DNA of 34,060 nucleotides from Rhodospirillales bacterium (GCA_028823885.1 JAPPFK010000176.1:1-34060); one strand, 5' to 3'; shown: positions 1-8,297, counted from the first letter of the stretch. Notes: generated by a model from the letters alone, not told the origin. Numbers and translations are program-made.

Positions 1-46
1 AGCGAAAACGCGGTTTTTTGCCAATTCAATGATTTCAATGACTTAC

Positions 47-69
47 AGCTATGCAGAAATTGCATGGCT
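47..69. repeat. imperfect hairpin after photolyase remnant
   Basis: An inverted repeat with arms AGCTATGCA and TGCATGGCT around a 5-base loop (GAAAT); one pair is G-T. It lies just past the stop of the photolyase remnant on the minus strand and could be the old transcription terminator, but no T-run follows the stem in that orientation. The AT-rich stretch 1-46 holds no gene that I can see. Confidence 0.3.
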
Positions 70-75
70 CAGCGG

Positions 76-334
76 TCAGTCCGCCCCCCTGGCCCCCGCC
101 CCGGCCGCTTCCTTGACCGCCTCGTACCCCTCAAGCGCGGCGGCCCGGGCAGCGCGGTGATCGACCATGGGGCGGGGGTAGGTCTCGCCGAGGGTGATGC
201 CGGCCCGGGCGAGTACGGGCGGCGTCCAGAATGTAGGCCGGGATCACCGGACCCCGCGCGGCGGCGGCATGGAGGGCCGGGTTGTCGGCGAGGCGAAGGT
301 CCTGGCGGTACCAGACGAGGGAAGGCGAGGTCAT
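76..334 (-). pseudogene. deoxyribodipyrimidine photolyase remnant, internally deleted
   Basis: The reading frame from ATG 334 down to about 224 gives a classic photolyase N-terminus (SLVWYRQDLRLADNPALHAA, then VIPAYILD). At about 216-225 the match jumps, in a different frame, to the C-terminus of the same family (LARAGITLGETYPRPMVDH, then EGYEAVKEAA) and ends at TGA 78-76. Roughly 37 N-terminal and 49 C-terminal residues are kept from an enzyme normally about 470-480 residues long, so around 1.2 kb of coding sequence is missing, including the catalytic FAD and DNA-binding regions. It cannot repair pyrimidine dimers. The junction is out of frame. A misassembly is the main alternative to a real deletion. 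Family recognition is from memory of photolyase sequences. Confidence 0.8.
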
Positions 335-414
335 GGAGAGGATACGTTTGCCCGGGGCCGGTTGGATTGTTTAGATACGAACCACCATAACCGGAACTTG
401 AAGGGTAGACACGA

Positions 415-860
415 ATGAAACCGGCGAATATGGCCGTCACCCTGACGGCGGCAATATTTTATCGGCGCTTTTGTCGGCGGGCGCGGCGGCCCAGAGCCTC
501 CACGACACGGCCAAGGCACAACTCATTGCCTTCATCGAGGCGGTTATCGGCGGACCAAAGGCGCTCGAGAAAATTCTTGCGCCCGAGTATCAACTCATGC
601 GGGGCAACGGCGTCGGATTTGACCGGGACGGCTATATCTCGCGGGGCGTCGGGACCGTCTCGATCAAGCGGGGTTTCTCGCCCGAGGAAATCGTGGTCAC
701 CCGGTCGGGCGGCATCATGGTGGTCCGCTACATGCTGCGCATCACCGAGACCATCGACGGGAAGCCGGTGGCCAAGCGCGCCCCGCGTCTGACCGTGTTC
801 CGGAATATCGGCGGCAAGTGGATGGTGACGGCGCACGCCAATTTCGCGGTAACGCAATGA
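415..860 (+). CDS. secreted NTF2-like (SnoaL/DUF4440-type) protein with apparent frameshift
   Basis: The ATG at 415 has an AAGGG Shine-Dalgarno just upstream and opens a signal-peptide-like stretch (MKPANMAVTLTAAI). The mature domain (SLHDTAKAQLIAFIEAV to AHANFAVTQ) continues in another frame that is open from TTG 471. One extra T in the TTTT run at 457-460 would join them as IFLSALLSAGAAAQS, an ideal signal peptide ending in a cleavage site. The mature part of about 120 residues resembles NTF2-like/DUF4440 folds: an N-terminal helix, then beta strands ending in GGKWMVTAHANF. It sits 15 bases ahead of the GMC oxidoreductase and is probably co-transcribed. Either the base is missing from the assembly, the gene is truly frameshifted, or translation starts at TTG 471 without a signal peptide. 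The function is not known. Confidence 0.7.
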
Positions 861-875
861 GCCGGACGAGGCGGC

Positions 876-2477
876 ATGACCGATAGCTTCGACTACGTCG
901 TCATCGGCGCGGGCAGCGCCGGGTGCGTGCTGGCCAACCGGCTGACCGCCTCGGGCCGCGACAAGGTGCTGCTGCTGGAAGCCGGGCCCGCCGACCGCAA
1001 TCCGTGGATCCATATCCCCCTCGGCTACGGCAGGCATTTCGCCAACAAGGCCATCAACTGGCTCTACAACAGCGAGCCCGATCCCGCTCAGGTCAACCGG
1101 CCGATCATTCAGCCCCGCGGCAAGGTGCTGGGCGGCACCAGTTCCATCAACGGCATGGTCTACGTGCGGGGCAACAGGGCCGACTACGATCAGTGGCGGC
1201 AACTCGGCAATGTGGGCTGGTCCTATGACGACGTGCTGCCCTATTTCCGCAAGATGGAAGACCAGGAGCGGGGAGCCGACGATTATCACGGCAGCGGCGG
1301 GCCCATCGCGGTCTCCGACCCCTATGGTCAGGTGCCGTTGTCGCGCGCGTACCTGGAGGCGGCCGAGACCGCCGGCTTCAAGATCAATCCGGACTTCAAC
1401 GGCGCGGAGCAGGAGGGCATCGGACCCTACCAATGGACCATGCGCAACGGCCGCCGGTCGTCCACCTCGGTGGGGTATCTGCGTCCCGCCAAGCAGCGCC
1501 CGAACCTCAAAGTCGAGACCGAGGTGCGGGTGCGGCGAATTCTGATCGAGAGCGGCCGGGCGTCGGGGGTCGAGTTCGATCAGGGCGGCGCGGCCAGACA
1601 GGTCCGGGCGGCCTGCGAGGTTCTGCTATGCGCCGGCGCCTTCAATTCGCCTCAGATCCTCCAGCTGTCGGGGATCGGGCCGGGCGGACTCCTCCAGCGG
1701 CACGGCATCGATGTGGCGCTCGACCGGCCGGGCGTCGGGGCAAATCTGCAGGACCACTACAACGCGGCGGTCATGTACCGGCTCCAGGGGCACGACAGCG
1801 CCAACGACGTCGCCAACAGCGTCGTCAAGAAGATGAGCGTGGCGATCCAGTACGCCTTCACCCGGAAGGGCTACCTCGCCATGGGCGCGGCGTTCGCCGG
1901 CGGCTTCGTCACCATCGATCCGGCGGCGGTCTCGCCGGATATCCAGTTTCTGCTGATGATGTTCAGCGCCGACTATGTGGGCACCACCGCGCATCCCTGG
2001 CCCGGCGCCATGAATGTGGTGACGCTGATGCGCCCGGAAAGCCGGGGCGAGGTGGTGATCGCCTCATCCGATCCCTACGAGGCGCCGCTGATCCATGGAC
2101 GCTACCTGACCGCGCGGAAGGACATCGATACCCTGATCGGCGGCTTGCGCCGCGGCCTGACCATTACCGAACAGCCGGCCTTTCAGCGTTACGTCCGCAA
2201 CGAACATCTGCCGGGGACCGGCTGCCGGAGCGACGGCGAGCTGCTCCAATATCTCCGGGATTACGGCCGCACCAGCTACCACCCGGTGGGCACCTGCCGG
2301 ATGGGCGCCGATGACGATGCGGTGGTCGACCCGCGCCTGCGGGTGAGGGGGGTCGAGCGGCTCCGGGTCGTCGATGCCTCCGTCATGCCGAGGCTGACAT
2401 CGGGGAATACCAACGCGCCGACCATCATGATCGGCGAAAAGGCCGCCGACATGATCCTCGAGGACGCTAGGGGGTAG
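876..2477 (+). CDS. GMC family oxidoreductase (choline dehydrogenase-like)
   Basis: An FAD-dependent glucose-methanol-choline family enzyme of 533 residues, a full-length size for the family. The Rossmann motif GAGSAG is at residues 11-16, the second FAD-contact motif GGTSSING at 86-93, and the family signature [16 protein letters not shown] lies mid-protein. The catalytic pair is visible as His469 in [10 protein letters not shown] and Asn513 in [16 protein letters not shown]. Such enzymes oxidise an alcohol to an aldehyde or acid, passing electrons to oxygen or a respiratory carrier; the substrate cannot be read from sequence. There is no signal peptide, so it is likely cytoplasmic or membrane-associated. 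The gene follows the NTF2-like gene by 15 bases, with GACGAGG upstream of the ATG. Its last 11 bases overlap the convergent DUF1194 gene. Confidence 0.95.
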   Translation: MTDSFDYVVIGAGSAGCVLANRLTASGRDKVLLLEAGPADRNPWIHIPLGYGRHFANKAINWLYNSEPDPAQVNRPIIQPRGKVLGGTSSINGMVYVRGNRADYDQWRQLGNVGWSYDDVLPYFRKMEDQERGADDYHGSGGPIAVSDPYGQVPLSRAYLEAAETAGFKINPDFNGAEQEGIGPYQWTMRNGRRSSTSVGYLRPAKQRPNLKVETEVRVRRILIESGRASGVEFDQGGAARQVRAACEVLLCAGAFNSPQILQLSGIGPGGLLQRHGIDVALDRPGVGANLQDHYNAAVMYRLQGHDSANDVANSVVKKMSVAIQYAFTRKGYLAMGAAFAGGFVTIDPAAVSPDIQFLLMMFSADYVGTTAHPWPGAMNVVTLMRPESRGEVVIASSDPYEAPLIHGRYLTARKDIDTLIGGLRRGLTITEQPAFQRYVRNEHLPGTGCRSDGELLQYLRDYGRTSYHPVGTCRMGADDDAVVDPRLRVRGVERLRVVDASVMPRLTSGNTNAPTIMIGEKAADMILEDARG

Positions 2478-3165
2478 CGTGGGGGAGGGATGCGATTTCC
2501 CGGATCAGCTTGACCCGGATGGCGGTTTCGAAATCGGCGAAGGTGCGCGCCGGGATGACGAAGGCGCCCCGTCCGCCGATCACGTTGGTGCGGAAAAACT
2601 CATCGAGGCCGAAGCGCCCTTCGAGGATGGGAAGGCCGTTTACCGTGATGCCCTGCTTCACCGCCTCGTCCCGGCCGACGGCGGCGGGGAGGCCGTTGCG
2701 GTCGGGCCCGTCGCCCGAAATATCGATGACCCGGCGCCGCGCCTCGAAGGCGTTGCCCTGGAGGGACTCGACACCGTGAAGGATGGCGTCGCCGATGGCC
2801 GTGCCGCCGCCGTACAGTTCGCGGGGATGGGTTTCCAGTTTGGCGGCGAAGGCCTCCACGTCGGCGGGAGTCCTGAGCAGGGTCCACGGGACGACGGGGA
2901 TGTGGAGTTCGGGACCGCTCCACTCCACGTAGGTGAGCGCGATCCGGCCAAGGAAGCCGGATTGGATCGCCCGGACGACCCTGGGATGGCGGAGCGCCCG
3001 GGCGGTGCCCAGCCGCTGCAGCGAAAATTCGACATCGTCGACGCTGCCCGATCCGTCGGCGAGCAGGATCAGCTCCAGGTCGACCCTGGTCTGCGCCGAG
3101 GCCGGGCCCGACAACGGAATAGACAACAGGAAAAACGCGGCGGCAATCAGAAGCGCTCTCGGCAT
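2467..3165 (-). CDS. secreted DUF1194 (vWA-like) protein, copy 1
   Basis: A protein of about 232 residues if it starts at the ATG at 3165 ([12 protein letters not shown]); an in-frame ATG at 3195 would add ten residues. A signal peptide ends near GPASAQT, so the protein is exported. The mature part begins with the MIDAS-like sequence DGSGS within [12 protein letters not shown], the metal-binding mark of von Willebrand A-type folds, followed by the DUF1194 signature [13 protein letters not shown] and TVNGLPI. The biochemical role of DUF1194 is unknown; a metal-dependent adhesion or scaffold role is inferred from the fold. The gene is convergent with the GMC oxidoreductase and overlaps it by 11 bases. 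A second family member lies at 18947-19819. Confidence 0.88.
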   Translation of the reverse strand: MPRALLIAAAFFLLSIPLSGPASAQTRVDLELILLADGSGSVDDVEFSLQRLGTARALRHPRVVRAIQSGFLGRIALTYVEWSGPELHIPVVPWTLLRTPADVEAFAAKLETHPRELYGGGTAIGDAILHGVESLQGNAFEARRRVIDISGDGPDRNGLPAAVGRDEAVKQGITVNGLPILEGRFGLDEFFRTNVIGGRGAFVIPARTFADFETAIRVKLIREIASLPHATP

Positions 3166-3237
3166 CCGGGCATTAGACACCCCCGGGCCGGTCACGGCCA
3201 GCTATCGGTGACGGCGGTCCGGTTTCGGACAGTTTCG

Positions 3238-3261
3238 CCCCCGGGATTGCTTCCCCGGGGG
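3238..3261. repeat. GC hairpin between divergent genes
   Basis: Inverted repeat CCCCCGGG / CCCGGGGG with an 8-base loop, located between the starts of the divergent DUF1194 and FAH-family genes. It could be an operator or an mRNA leader structure of the FAH-family gene; nothing in the sequence decides between these. Confidence 0.3.
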
Positions 3262-3320
3262 TCTATGCTTGAATGGCCGCGAAAATTTCGGGTCCCGTCC
3301 GGGTTTCAGGGGAGAGATGA

Positions 3321-4259
3321 ATGAAAATCCTGTTCTTCGATGAATTTGTAATGGGCGTGATCGGCGATGACGGATCCGTCGTCGACGTATCCGCGGCCGT
3401 GGCCGATATTCCGCATCTCCAGCCGCAGGACCTGATGCGCGGACTGATCGAGAATTACGGCCAGTACCGAGGCAAGCTGGCCGAAGCGGCCTCCGCCGGC
3501 GGCGGCGCGGCGGCCGATGACGTGCGTATCCGCCCCCCATTGCCCCGGCCGCTCAATATCGACTGCATGGCGGTCAACTACATGGAGGACGGCACCCGGG
3601 ACGAGCCGGCGCCGATCAACGGCTTCCACAAATCGCCGAGCTCGATCATCGGGCACGGCGATACCATGGTGTTGCAGGATATCCCGGCGACCGTCTTCGA
3701 GGGCGAGGCCGAACTGGGCCTGGTGATCGGCAAGAGGGCCGCCGAGGTCGGCGAGGCGGACGCCATGGACCATGTCTTCGGCTACGTGAATTTCATCGAC
3801 GGCTCGGCCCGCGGCCTGGGCCCGGGCATGAACACTTTCTTCATGATGAAATCCCGGGAAACCTACTCCCCCATCGGACCCTATATCGTGACCAAGGATG
3901 AAATCGCCGATCCCCAGAACCTCCGCGTGCGGCTTTGGAACAACGGCGTGATCAAGCAGGATTTCAACACCGACGACATGGCGCACAAGATCCCGCGATG
4001 CGTCGAGTGGGCCAGCCACTGCCACACCCTGGAGCCGGGCGACATTCTCGCCACCGGGACCAACCACCGGGGCCTTCATGCCTTTCAGGACGGCGACGTG
4101 GTCGAACTCGAGGTCGAGGGGTGCGGGCGGCTCAGGATCAATATCCGCGACGGCCTCGAGCGCACCTGGGGCCCGGATACCCGTCTCGAGCATGCGGAAA
4201 AGGGTTTGGACGGGGTGCACACGCCGCAATTGACCGGAAAATATGCACCGGAGGGATAG
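3321..4259 (+). CDS. fumarylacetoacetate hydrolase (FAH) family protein
   Basis: A 312-residue protein with the FAH catalytic fold in its C-terminal two thirds. The divalent-metal ligands are seen as Glu129 and Glu131 in GEAELGLVIGK and Asp160 in GYVNFIDGSARG. The late motif ILATGTNHRG resembles the family's substrate-loop motif. Members hydrolyse or isomerise beta-diketone acids such as fumarylpyruvate, or decarboxylate and isomerise 2-oxo-diacids in aromatic catabolism; the exact substrate is not evident. The usual NDxSAR motif reads IDGSAR here, a small divergence. The start is supported by GGGGAGAG a few bases ahead of the ATG. An MFS transporter follows 36 bases later, so the two probably act in uptake or export and breakdown of the same compound. 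Confidence 0.88.
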   Translation: MKILFFDEFVMGVIGDDGSVVDVSAAVADIPHLQPQDLMRGLIENYGQYRGKLAEAASAGGGAAADDVRIRPPLPRPLNIDCMAVNYMEDGTRDEPAPINGFHKSPSSIIGHGDTMVLQDIPATVFEGEAELGLVIGKRAAEVGEADAMDHVFGYVNFIDGSARGLGPGMNTFFMMKSRETYSPIGPYIVTKDEIADPQNLRVRLWNNGVIKQDFNTDDMAHKIPRCVEWASHCHTLEPGDILATGTNHRGLHAFQDGDVVELEVEGCGRLRINIRDGLERTWGPDTRLEHAEKGLDGVHTPQLTGKYAPEG

Positions 4260-4295
4260 GCGGAACACGGCGCCCGCGGGCCGGGCGCGCTGATC

Positions 4296-5546
4296 TTGGC
4301 CGGCGAGTGGAAAGCATTCGGCGGACTTCGTACCGCGCTCGCCAAGCGCGACTACCGCCTCTACATCATGGGACACGTGGCCCACACCCACGGGTGGTGG
4401 GCCAATCGCGTCGGGCTGGGCGGCCTGTCCTGGCAGCTCTCCGAATCGCCCCAGGTGCTCGGCATCGTCGGGTTCGCCAGCATGATGCCGGTGATGTTCG
4501 TCGGACCCGTCGGCGGCGCCATGGGGGACCGCTACGGCCATCGGCTCGTCGCCGCGCTCTCCGGGTTCAGCAATGCCGCCGTTACCGCGGCCATCGGCGT
4601 CCTGGCGCTGACCGGCACCATCACGGTGCCGATGCTGATTATGCTGAGCGTGCTGCAGGGCGCGTTCTTCGGGATCGAGTTTCCGGCCCGGCAGGCCCTG
4701 ATCCCCCAACTGGCCGGGCGGGAAAACATCGCCGCCGCGGTCGCCTTCAATTCAACCACCTTTCACGTCGGCGGCTTCATCGGGCCGGTCATCGCCGGCC
4801 TGATCTTCAGCCTCGCCGACTGGGGCGCGGTCATACTGGTCTATTGCGGGTCATCGCTGTGGATGATCCTGATGCTGTCGCTGATGCATCACGCCAATCC
4901 GCTCGCGGCGGGCCGCGGCGAGACCAGCTTGTTCGGCGATTTGCGGGAAGGGTTCATCTATGTCGCCGGCCACCCGGCGCTGCGGCTGCTCATGGCCGGG
5001 GCCTTCACCATCGGTCTCTTGATCCGTCCCTACAACGAACTCCTGGCTGGGTTCGCCGGTGACGTGTTCGGCATGCCGGATGTCGGGTTGCCGCCCCTGA
5101 CCGCGGCGGCGGGCATCGGCGCCCTCGTGGGAGCGGCGCTGATGATGTTGCGGAGCCGCACCGAGGGCATGACGGTCATCATGCTGGGCGGCGGGTTTCT
5201 GGCGGCCGCCTTCGTCCTGTTTTTCGCCTCGGTCGAAACCTTCAATCTGGCGCTCGGGGTATTGGCGGTCGGAACGTTCGGCATCGTCATGGCCAATGTG
5301 GGCTGGAACAGCCTGGTTCAGCACATCTCCGATCCCAGGATGCGCGGCCGGGCAATCTCGATATTGGTGTCCCTCTCGGTGGGCGCGCCCGCCCTCGGAT
5401 CGCTGGCGATCGGCTCATTGGCCGAAGTCATCGGGCTGCAGCGGGCGCTGGGAGTGTCGTGCATCGCCGCCATCGCCGTGCTGGCGGTGCTGGCCGTGCC
5501 GCTGCTCCGCGGACGCGCCGGAATGGAGGCCGACGGGGAGGTCTAG
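4296..5546 (+). CDS. MFS transporter (EntS/MFS_3-like)
   Basis: A 416-residue integral membrane protein with about twelve hydrophobic segments and a TTG start. The first cytoplasmic loop carries GDRYGHR, the major facilitator A-motif, and the segment FGIEFPARQALIPQL is typical of the EntS-like exporter group (MFS_3). Other features, such as NSTTFHVGGFIGPVIAG in the fifth segment, also fit this group, which exports siderophores or small organics. It lies 36 bases after the FAH-family gene on the same strand and ends before the convergent cupin gene. Transport direction and substrate are inference only. Confidence 0.88.
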   Translation: MAGEWKAFGGLRTALAKRDYRLYIMGHVAHTHGWWANRVGLGGLSWQLSESPQVLGIVGFASMMPVMFVGPVGGAMGDRYGHRLVAALSGFSNAAVTAAIGVLALTGTITVPMLIMLSVLQGAFFGIEFPARQALIPQLAGRENIAAAVAFNSTTFHVGGFIGPVIAGLIFSLADWGAVILVYCGSSLWMILMLSLMHHANPLAAGRGETSLFGDLREGFIYVAGHPALRLLMAGAFTIGLLIRPYNELLAGFAGDVFGMPDVGLPPLTAAAGIGALVGAALMMLRSRTEGMTVIMLGGGFLAAAFVLFFASVETFNLALGVLAVGTFGIVMANVGWNSLVQHISDPRMRGRAISILVSLSVGAPALGSLAIGSLAEVIGLQRALGVSCIAAIAVLAVLAVPLLRGRAGMEADGEV

Positions 5547-5591
5547 AACCCAGCCCAGTGGATCGCGCGGCCGCCGGCGTCCGAATGCGGG

Positions 5592-5921
5592 CTAACCGGT
5601 CTTGTATTCGATTTCGGTGACCCGGACCTCCTCGTCGCTGACGTTGGTGGCGTTGTGCTTGATCGGCGCCGCATAGCGGACCGTCCGGCCGGGCTCGTAT
5701 TCGACGTGGGTGACGCTTCCATCATCCCGCTCGAGGCGCAGTTCACCGCCGGATTCCTGGATGGTGACGTAATCGACCGCGTGATGATGCCAGCCGGTCT
5801 GGGCGCCGGGATCGAATCGCCAGCGGGTAATGCGCGTCTCATCGTCTTCGTAGAGAATTTCAAAATCGGCTCGAGGGGCGTCGCTTGACGCATCCTTCGG
5901 CGCGGTCATGGGTTCTGACAT
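5592..5921 (-). CDS. small cupin-domain protein
   Basis: A 109-residue single cupin barrel. The first cupin motif is visible as GWHHHAVDYVTIQESGGE, with a His triplet that would bind a metal, and the second as YEPGRTVRYAAPIKHNATN with its His. Small cupins of this kind bind metals and act as isomerases, dioxygenases or ligand-binding proteins; nothing narrows the function. The gene is convergent with the MFS transporter (45 bases apart) and lies downstream of the alpha-hydroxy-acid dehydrogenase on the same strand, separated by the response-regulator remnant. Confidence 0.85.
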   Translation of the reverse strand: MSEPMTAPKDASSDAPRADFEILYEDDETRITRWRFDPGAQTGWHHHAVDYVTIQESGGELRLERDDGSVTHVEYEPGRTVRYAAPIKHNATNVSDEEVRVTEIEYKTG

Positions 5922-5955
5922 TCGAGGACTCCCGTTGCGTTCGTGGTGATTTATT

Positions 5956-6058
5956 CCCGGTCCGGGGTTTCGGTCAAGACCCGGGCAAGGGTGCTCATCC
6001 GAAATGGCTTCTTGAGCATCGGAGAATCGAACCCGTCTTCCCGGTAAACGAGATCAGT
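5956..6058 (-). pseudogene. C-terminal fragment of a response-regulator receiver domain
   Basis: In the minus frame just beyond the stop of the dehydrogenase gene, about 35 codons read TDLVYREDGFDSPMLKKPFR, then MSTLARVLTE, up to a TAA. The LKKPFRMSTLARVL part is the conserved beta5-alpha5 end of CheY-like receiver domains, in which the Lys of KP contacts the phosphoryl group, as found at the C-termini of hybrid sensor kinases. No upstream receiver sequence precedes it: the match starts where the dehydrogenase gene ends. It is best read as a leftover of a deleted two-component gene. It is too short to be certain without a search. Confidence 0.55.
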
Positions 6059-7151
6059 ACGGCGGATCGGCAATGTCGATCAGCGGGAAGGCGGAAAATA
6101 CCCCCGGGGGCCGGACGGCATTCGCCGGATGAAGGTGGCTGGCCGATAGTTGGCCGAGGTCGGAAGCACCGAGGTTGGCCATTGCGTTGAGCATCTCTTC
6201 CTCGATCAATTCAAGCATTTTGACCACGCCGTCCTCTCCGGCGCCCGAGAGCGCCAGGGCGTACAGCTTGCCGATCCCGACCGCGTCGGCGCCCAGCGCG
6301 ATGGCCTTCAGCACGTCGGTGCCGCGCATAATCCCGCCGTCCATATAAACCACCGCCCGGCCCGAAACCGCGTCGACGACCTCGGGCAGCACCTCGATGG
6401 CGCCCCGGCCGTGGTCCAACTGCCGTCCGCCGTGATTGGAGACATAGACGACGTCGATGCCGTGATCGACGGCCAGCTTTGCATCCTCCGCCGTCGCAAC
6501 ACCTTTCAGGACAAAGGGGATTCGGCATCGCTCGCGCAGCCGCGCCAGACAGGACCAGTCGAACGACGACTGGTGTGGCGCTTCGCGGCGGACAGCGCGG
6601 TTGTGGGCGCGCGGATTGTAGTGCTTGATCAGGTCCCGCTCCCGCCGCCCATATTGAGCCGTATCGACAGTCACGCAAAAAGCCGTGTAGCCGGCTTCGG
6701 TGACGGCATCGAGCCGGTCGTTTACCCATGCCTCATCGCCGTGGATATAGATCTGATAGATCAGGGGAGAGGAAACTTGGCTTCTGATCTCGCCGAATTC
6801 CGGTTGCGTGACGGAACTCAGGATGCCGGGAACGCCAAAGGTCTGTGCGGCGCGAAGCGGCGCCGTCGCCCCTTCGGGAACCAGCCGGTTGAGCCCGCCT
6901 ATGGGCGCCAGGAATATGGGAAGCCGCGCTTCCGCGCCCAAAATGTCACGGCGCAGCGAGATGCTGCCGACATCGTTTAAAACCCGGGGACGGAAAGCGA
7001 TCTCGTCCAGTGATTGGCGATTTCGCAGCAGCGTGGTCTCGCTCTCGCCGCCGCCGATGACGTAATCCCAGTCATTCCGATCAAGATTTTGCCGTGCCGC
7101 CTTGATCAACTCGCTGGTTGTTCTGACTGCTGCCAGGTCTTCGGGGGTCAT
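6054..7151 (-). CDS. FMN-dependent alpha-hydroxy-acid dehydrogenase/oxidase
   Basis: A 365-residue TIM-barrel flavoenzyme of the lactate dehydrogenase (LldD)/glycolate oxidase/mandelate dehydrogenase family, at normal length. The catalytic signature SNHGGRQLD supplies His240 (the base) and Arg243 (carboxylate binding). The N-terminal FMN region WDYVIGGGESETTLLRNR and the phosphate-binding stretch YMDGGIMRGTDVLKAIALGADAVGIG are also clear, and Lys216 sits in FVLKGVAT. It oxidises a 2-hydroxy acid to a 2-oxo acid; the substrate is not decided. The gene runs opposite to the small ORF at 7305, with an inverted repeat between them. The C-terminus SAFPLIDIADPPY looks complete, and a response-regulator remnant begins immediately after its stop. 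Confidence 0.93.
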   Translation of the reverse strand: MTPEDLAAVRTTSELIKAARQNLDRNDWDYVIGGGESETTLLRNRQSLDEIAFRPRVLNDVGSISLRRDILGAEARLPIFLAPIGGLNRLVPEGATAPLRAAQTFGVPGILSSVTQPEFGEIRSQVSSPLIYQIYIHGDEAWVNDRLDAVTEAGYTAFCVTVDTAQYGRRERDLIKHYNPRAHNRAVRREAPHQSSFDWSCLARLRERCRIPFVLKGVATAEDAKLAVDHGIDVVYVSNHGGRQLDHGRGAIEVLPEVVDAVSGRAVVYMDGGIMRGTDVLKAIALGADAVGIGKLYALALSGAGEDGVVKMLELIEEEMLNAMANLGASDLGQLSASHLHPANAVRPPGVFSAFPLIDIADPPY

Positions 7152-7240
7152 CGAATATCACTCGCGGGTGTAGCTGATTTTCAAGGGTTTCGGCGGATGT
7201 CACATCAGGTGGAACTAGTTTACCCGAGAAAACCGGGTTG

Positions 7241-7257
7241 ATTTACCAATTGTAAAT
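7241..7257. promoter_or_regulatory. candidate operator, inverted repeat ATTTAC-N5-GTAAAT
   Basis: A perfect 6-base inverted repeat with a 5-base spacer in the AT-rich gap between the divergent dehydrogenase (start 7151) and small ORF (start 7305). A further TTTACC copy at 7219-7224 repeats the TTTACC at 7242-7247 with a 23-base offset, about two helical turns. This looks like a transcription-factor site. It does not match the FNR consensus TTGAT-N4-ATCAA, so the neighbouring FNR-type protein is not an obvious ligand. Confidence 0.4.
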
Positions 7258-7304
7258 ATGTGGCCGTGAGGCTGGGAGTGACCAAACGACGAGGCGGCGG
7301 AAAT

Positions 7305-7529
7305 ATGCGCTTTTCGGTTAAATATCAATCCTGGACCAAAAACTGGGCGGTTGTCGACAACGGCGTCGCTCAGCAAGTCGTCAGCGTTCACGATTCCAAG
7401 GCGGAGGCCTATAAGCAGGCGTCTGCCGAGCAGGGGCGCTGGCGCAAGTTCGATCCCGTTGCGGTGGAGATGACCCGCAGCCGGGCCTGCAACGATCACG
7501 GACTGCCGGTCTCGCTCGTCGTACGCTGA
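7305..7529 (+). CDS. small conserved-looking protein of unknown function
   Basis: A 74-residue soluble protein. The chosen ATG at 7305 follows GAGGCGGCGG; an earlier in-frame start at 7260 would fall inside or right beside the inverted repeat and give a less protein-like N-terminus. The pattern KNWAVVDNG, then SKAEAYKQASAEQGRWRKF, is faintly like DUF2188-type proteins, but I do not recognise the family with confidence. It is convergent with the FNR-type regulator, 39 bases away, and divergent from the alpha-hydroxy-acid dehydrogenase. Confidence 0.6.
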   Translation: MRFSVKYQSWTKNWAVVDNGVAQQVVSVHDSKAEAYKQASAEQGRWRKFDPVAVEMTRSRACNDHGLPVSLVVR

Positions 7530-7568
7530 GTCCGGCCGCCGGCTTCCGGGCGGCCGCCTTGACAGCTT

Positions 7569-8297
7569 TTAGAGGTATTCCTGGGGCTCGAATTCGTTTG
7601 CGAGTGTGTCGAGGTCCGGCACCGTCAGCGTCCGGCCGCCGGCACCGGAGAAACGGACGATGCCCTCGTCCTCGAGTTTGCGAATGGTGCGGGAAACCGA
7701 TTCCGGCGTTGTCCCGATCATCGACGCCATATCGGTTCGCGAGATGGGCAGCCGGATCTCGGCCCCGGCGGTCTCATCCGTCTCGCTCAATGTGCGGTCA
7801 ATCAGTACGGCAAGCAGATGAGCGAAGCGGGCTCGAACGGACAGCGTAACGTTATGGAAGATTTTCTCCTCGGCTTCCTCCAGTTCATTCGAGGCCCGCT
7901 TGAGAAAGCGTAAGCCAAGCGCGGGATTTTGTTCCAACAGGCTCCTGACCGTCCGGTGGCCAATGAAACACACGCGGCTCGGTTCGAGTGCCTCCGCGCT
8001 GGCCTTGAAGTCCGTGTCGGTCAGGAGCGCCCGATAACCAAGGGTTTCGCCGGGCATGGACAAATGGAGCAGGATGGAGTTCCCCTCTGCGTCATATTTT
8101 CGAAGGCCGATCAGGCCGGACTCAACGCAATAAACCCCGCGGCAGTCGTCGCCTTCATTGAACAGGACTTCGCCCGGCAGCAATTCCCGCCCGACCCGGT
8201 TATCGTCGATAAGCCGCAACTCATCGTCGGACAACACGCACCATTCGGTTCTGTGGCGGGCCTGACAGGTAAAACAGTTCGTTCCGATTGCCGGCAC
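7569..8297 (-). CDS. Crp/Fnr family regulator, FNR-type with candidate Fe-S cysteines
   Basis: A 242-residue regulator with an N-terminal cyclic-nucleotide-like sensor domain and a C-terminal winged helix (residues about 185-217). Cysteines at 8, 11 and 20 (NCFTCQARHRTEWC) and Cys110 in SRVCFI match the positions of the four [4Fe-4S] ligands of E. coli FNR; the last aligns with Cys122 in MVCEI. The recognition helix TTPESVSRTIRKL keeps the E-SR residues that read TTGAT half-sites. It therefore probably senses oxygen (or NO) and controls anaerobic or redox genes, although a cluster cannot be proved from sequence. Cysteine spacing (CX2CX8C) differs from E. coli. It stands alone, convergent with the small ORF at 7305. 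Confidence 0.9.
   Translation of the reverse strand: MPAIGTNCFTCQARHRTEWCVLSDDELRLIDDNRVGRELLPGEVLFNEGDDCRGVYCVESGLIGLRKYDAEGNSILLHLSMPGETLGYRALLTDTDFKASAEALEPSRVCFIGHRTVRSLLEQNPALGLRFLKRASNELEEAEEKIFHNVTLSVRARFAHLLAVLIDRTLSETDETAGAEIRLPISRTDMASMIGTTPESVSRTIRKLEDEGIVRFSGAGGRTLTVPDLDTLANEFEPQEYL

Noticed and set aside
3306..4709. 467-residue minus-strand open frame
   Set aside because: It lies antisense to the FAH-family and MFS genes, shows no family motif, and has the His/Asp/Gly-rich composition of a GC-rich shadow frame.
7236..7250. FNR box (TTGAT-N4-ATCAA) near the FNR-type regulator
   Set aside because: Only the TTGAT half is present at 7238; the second half-site does not match.
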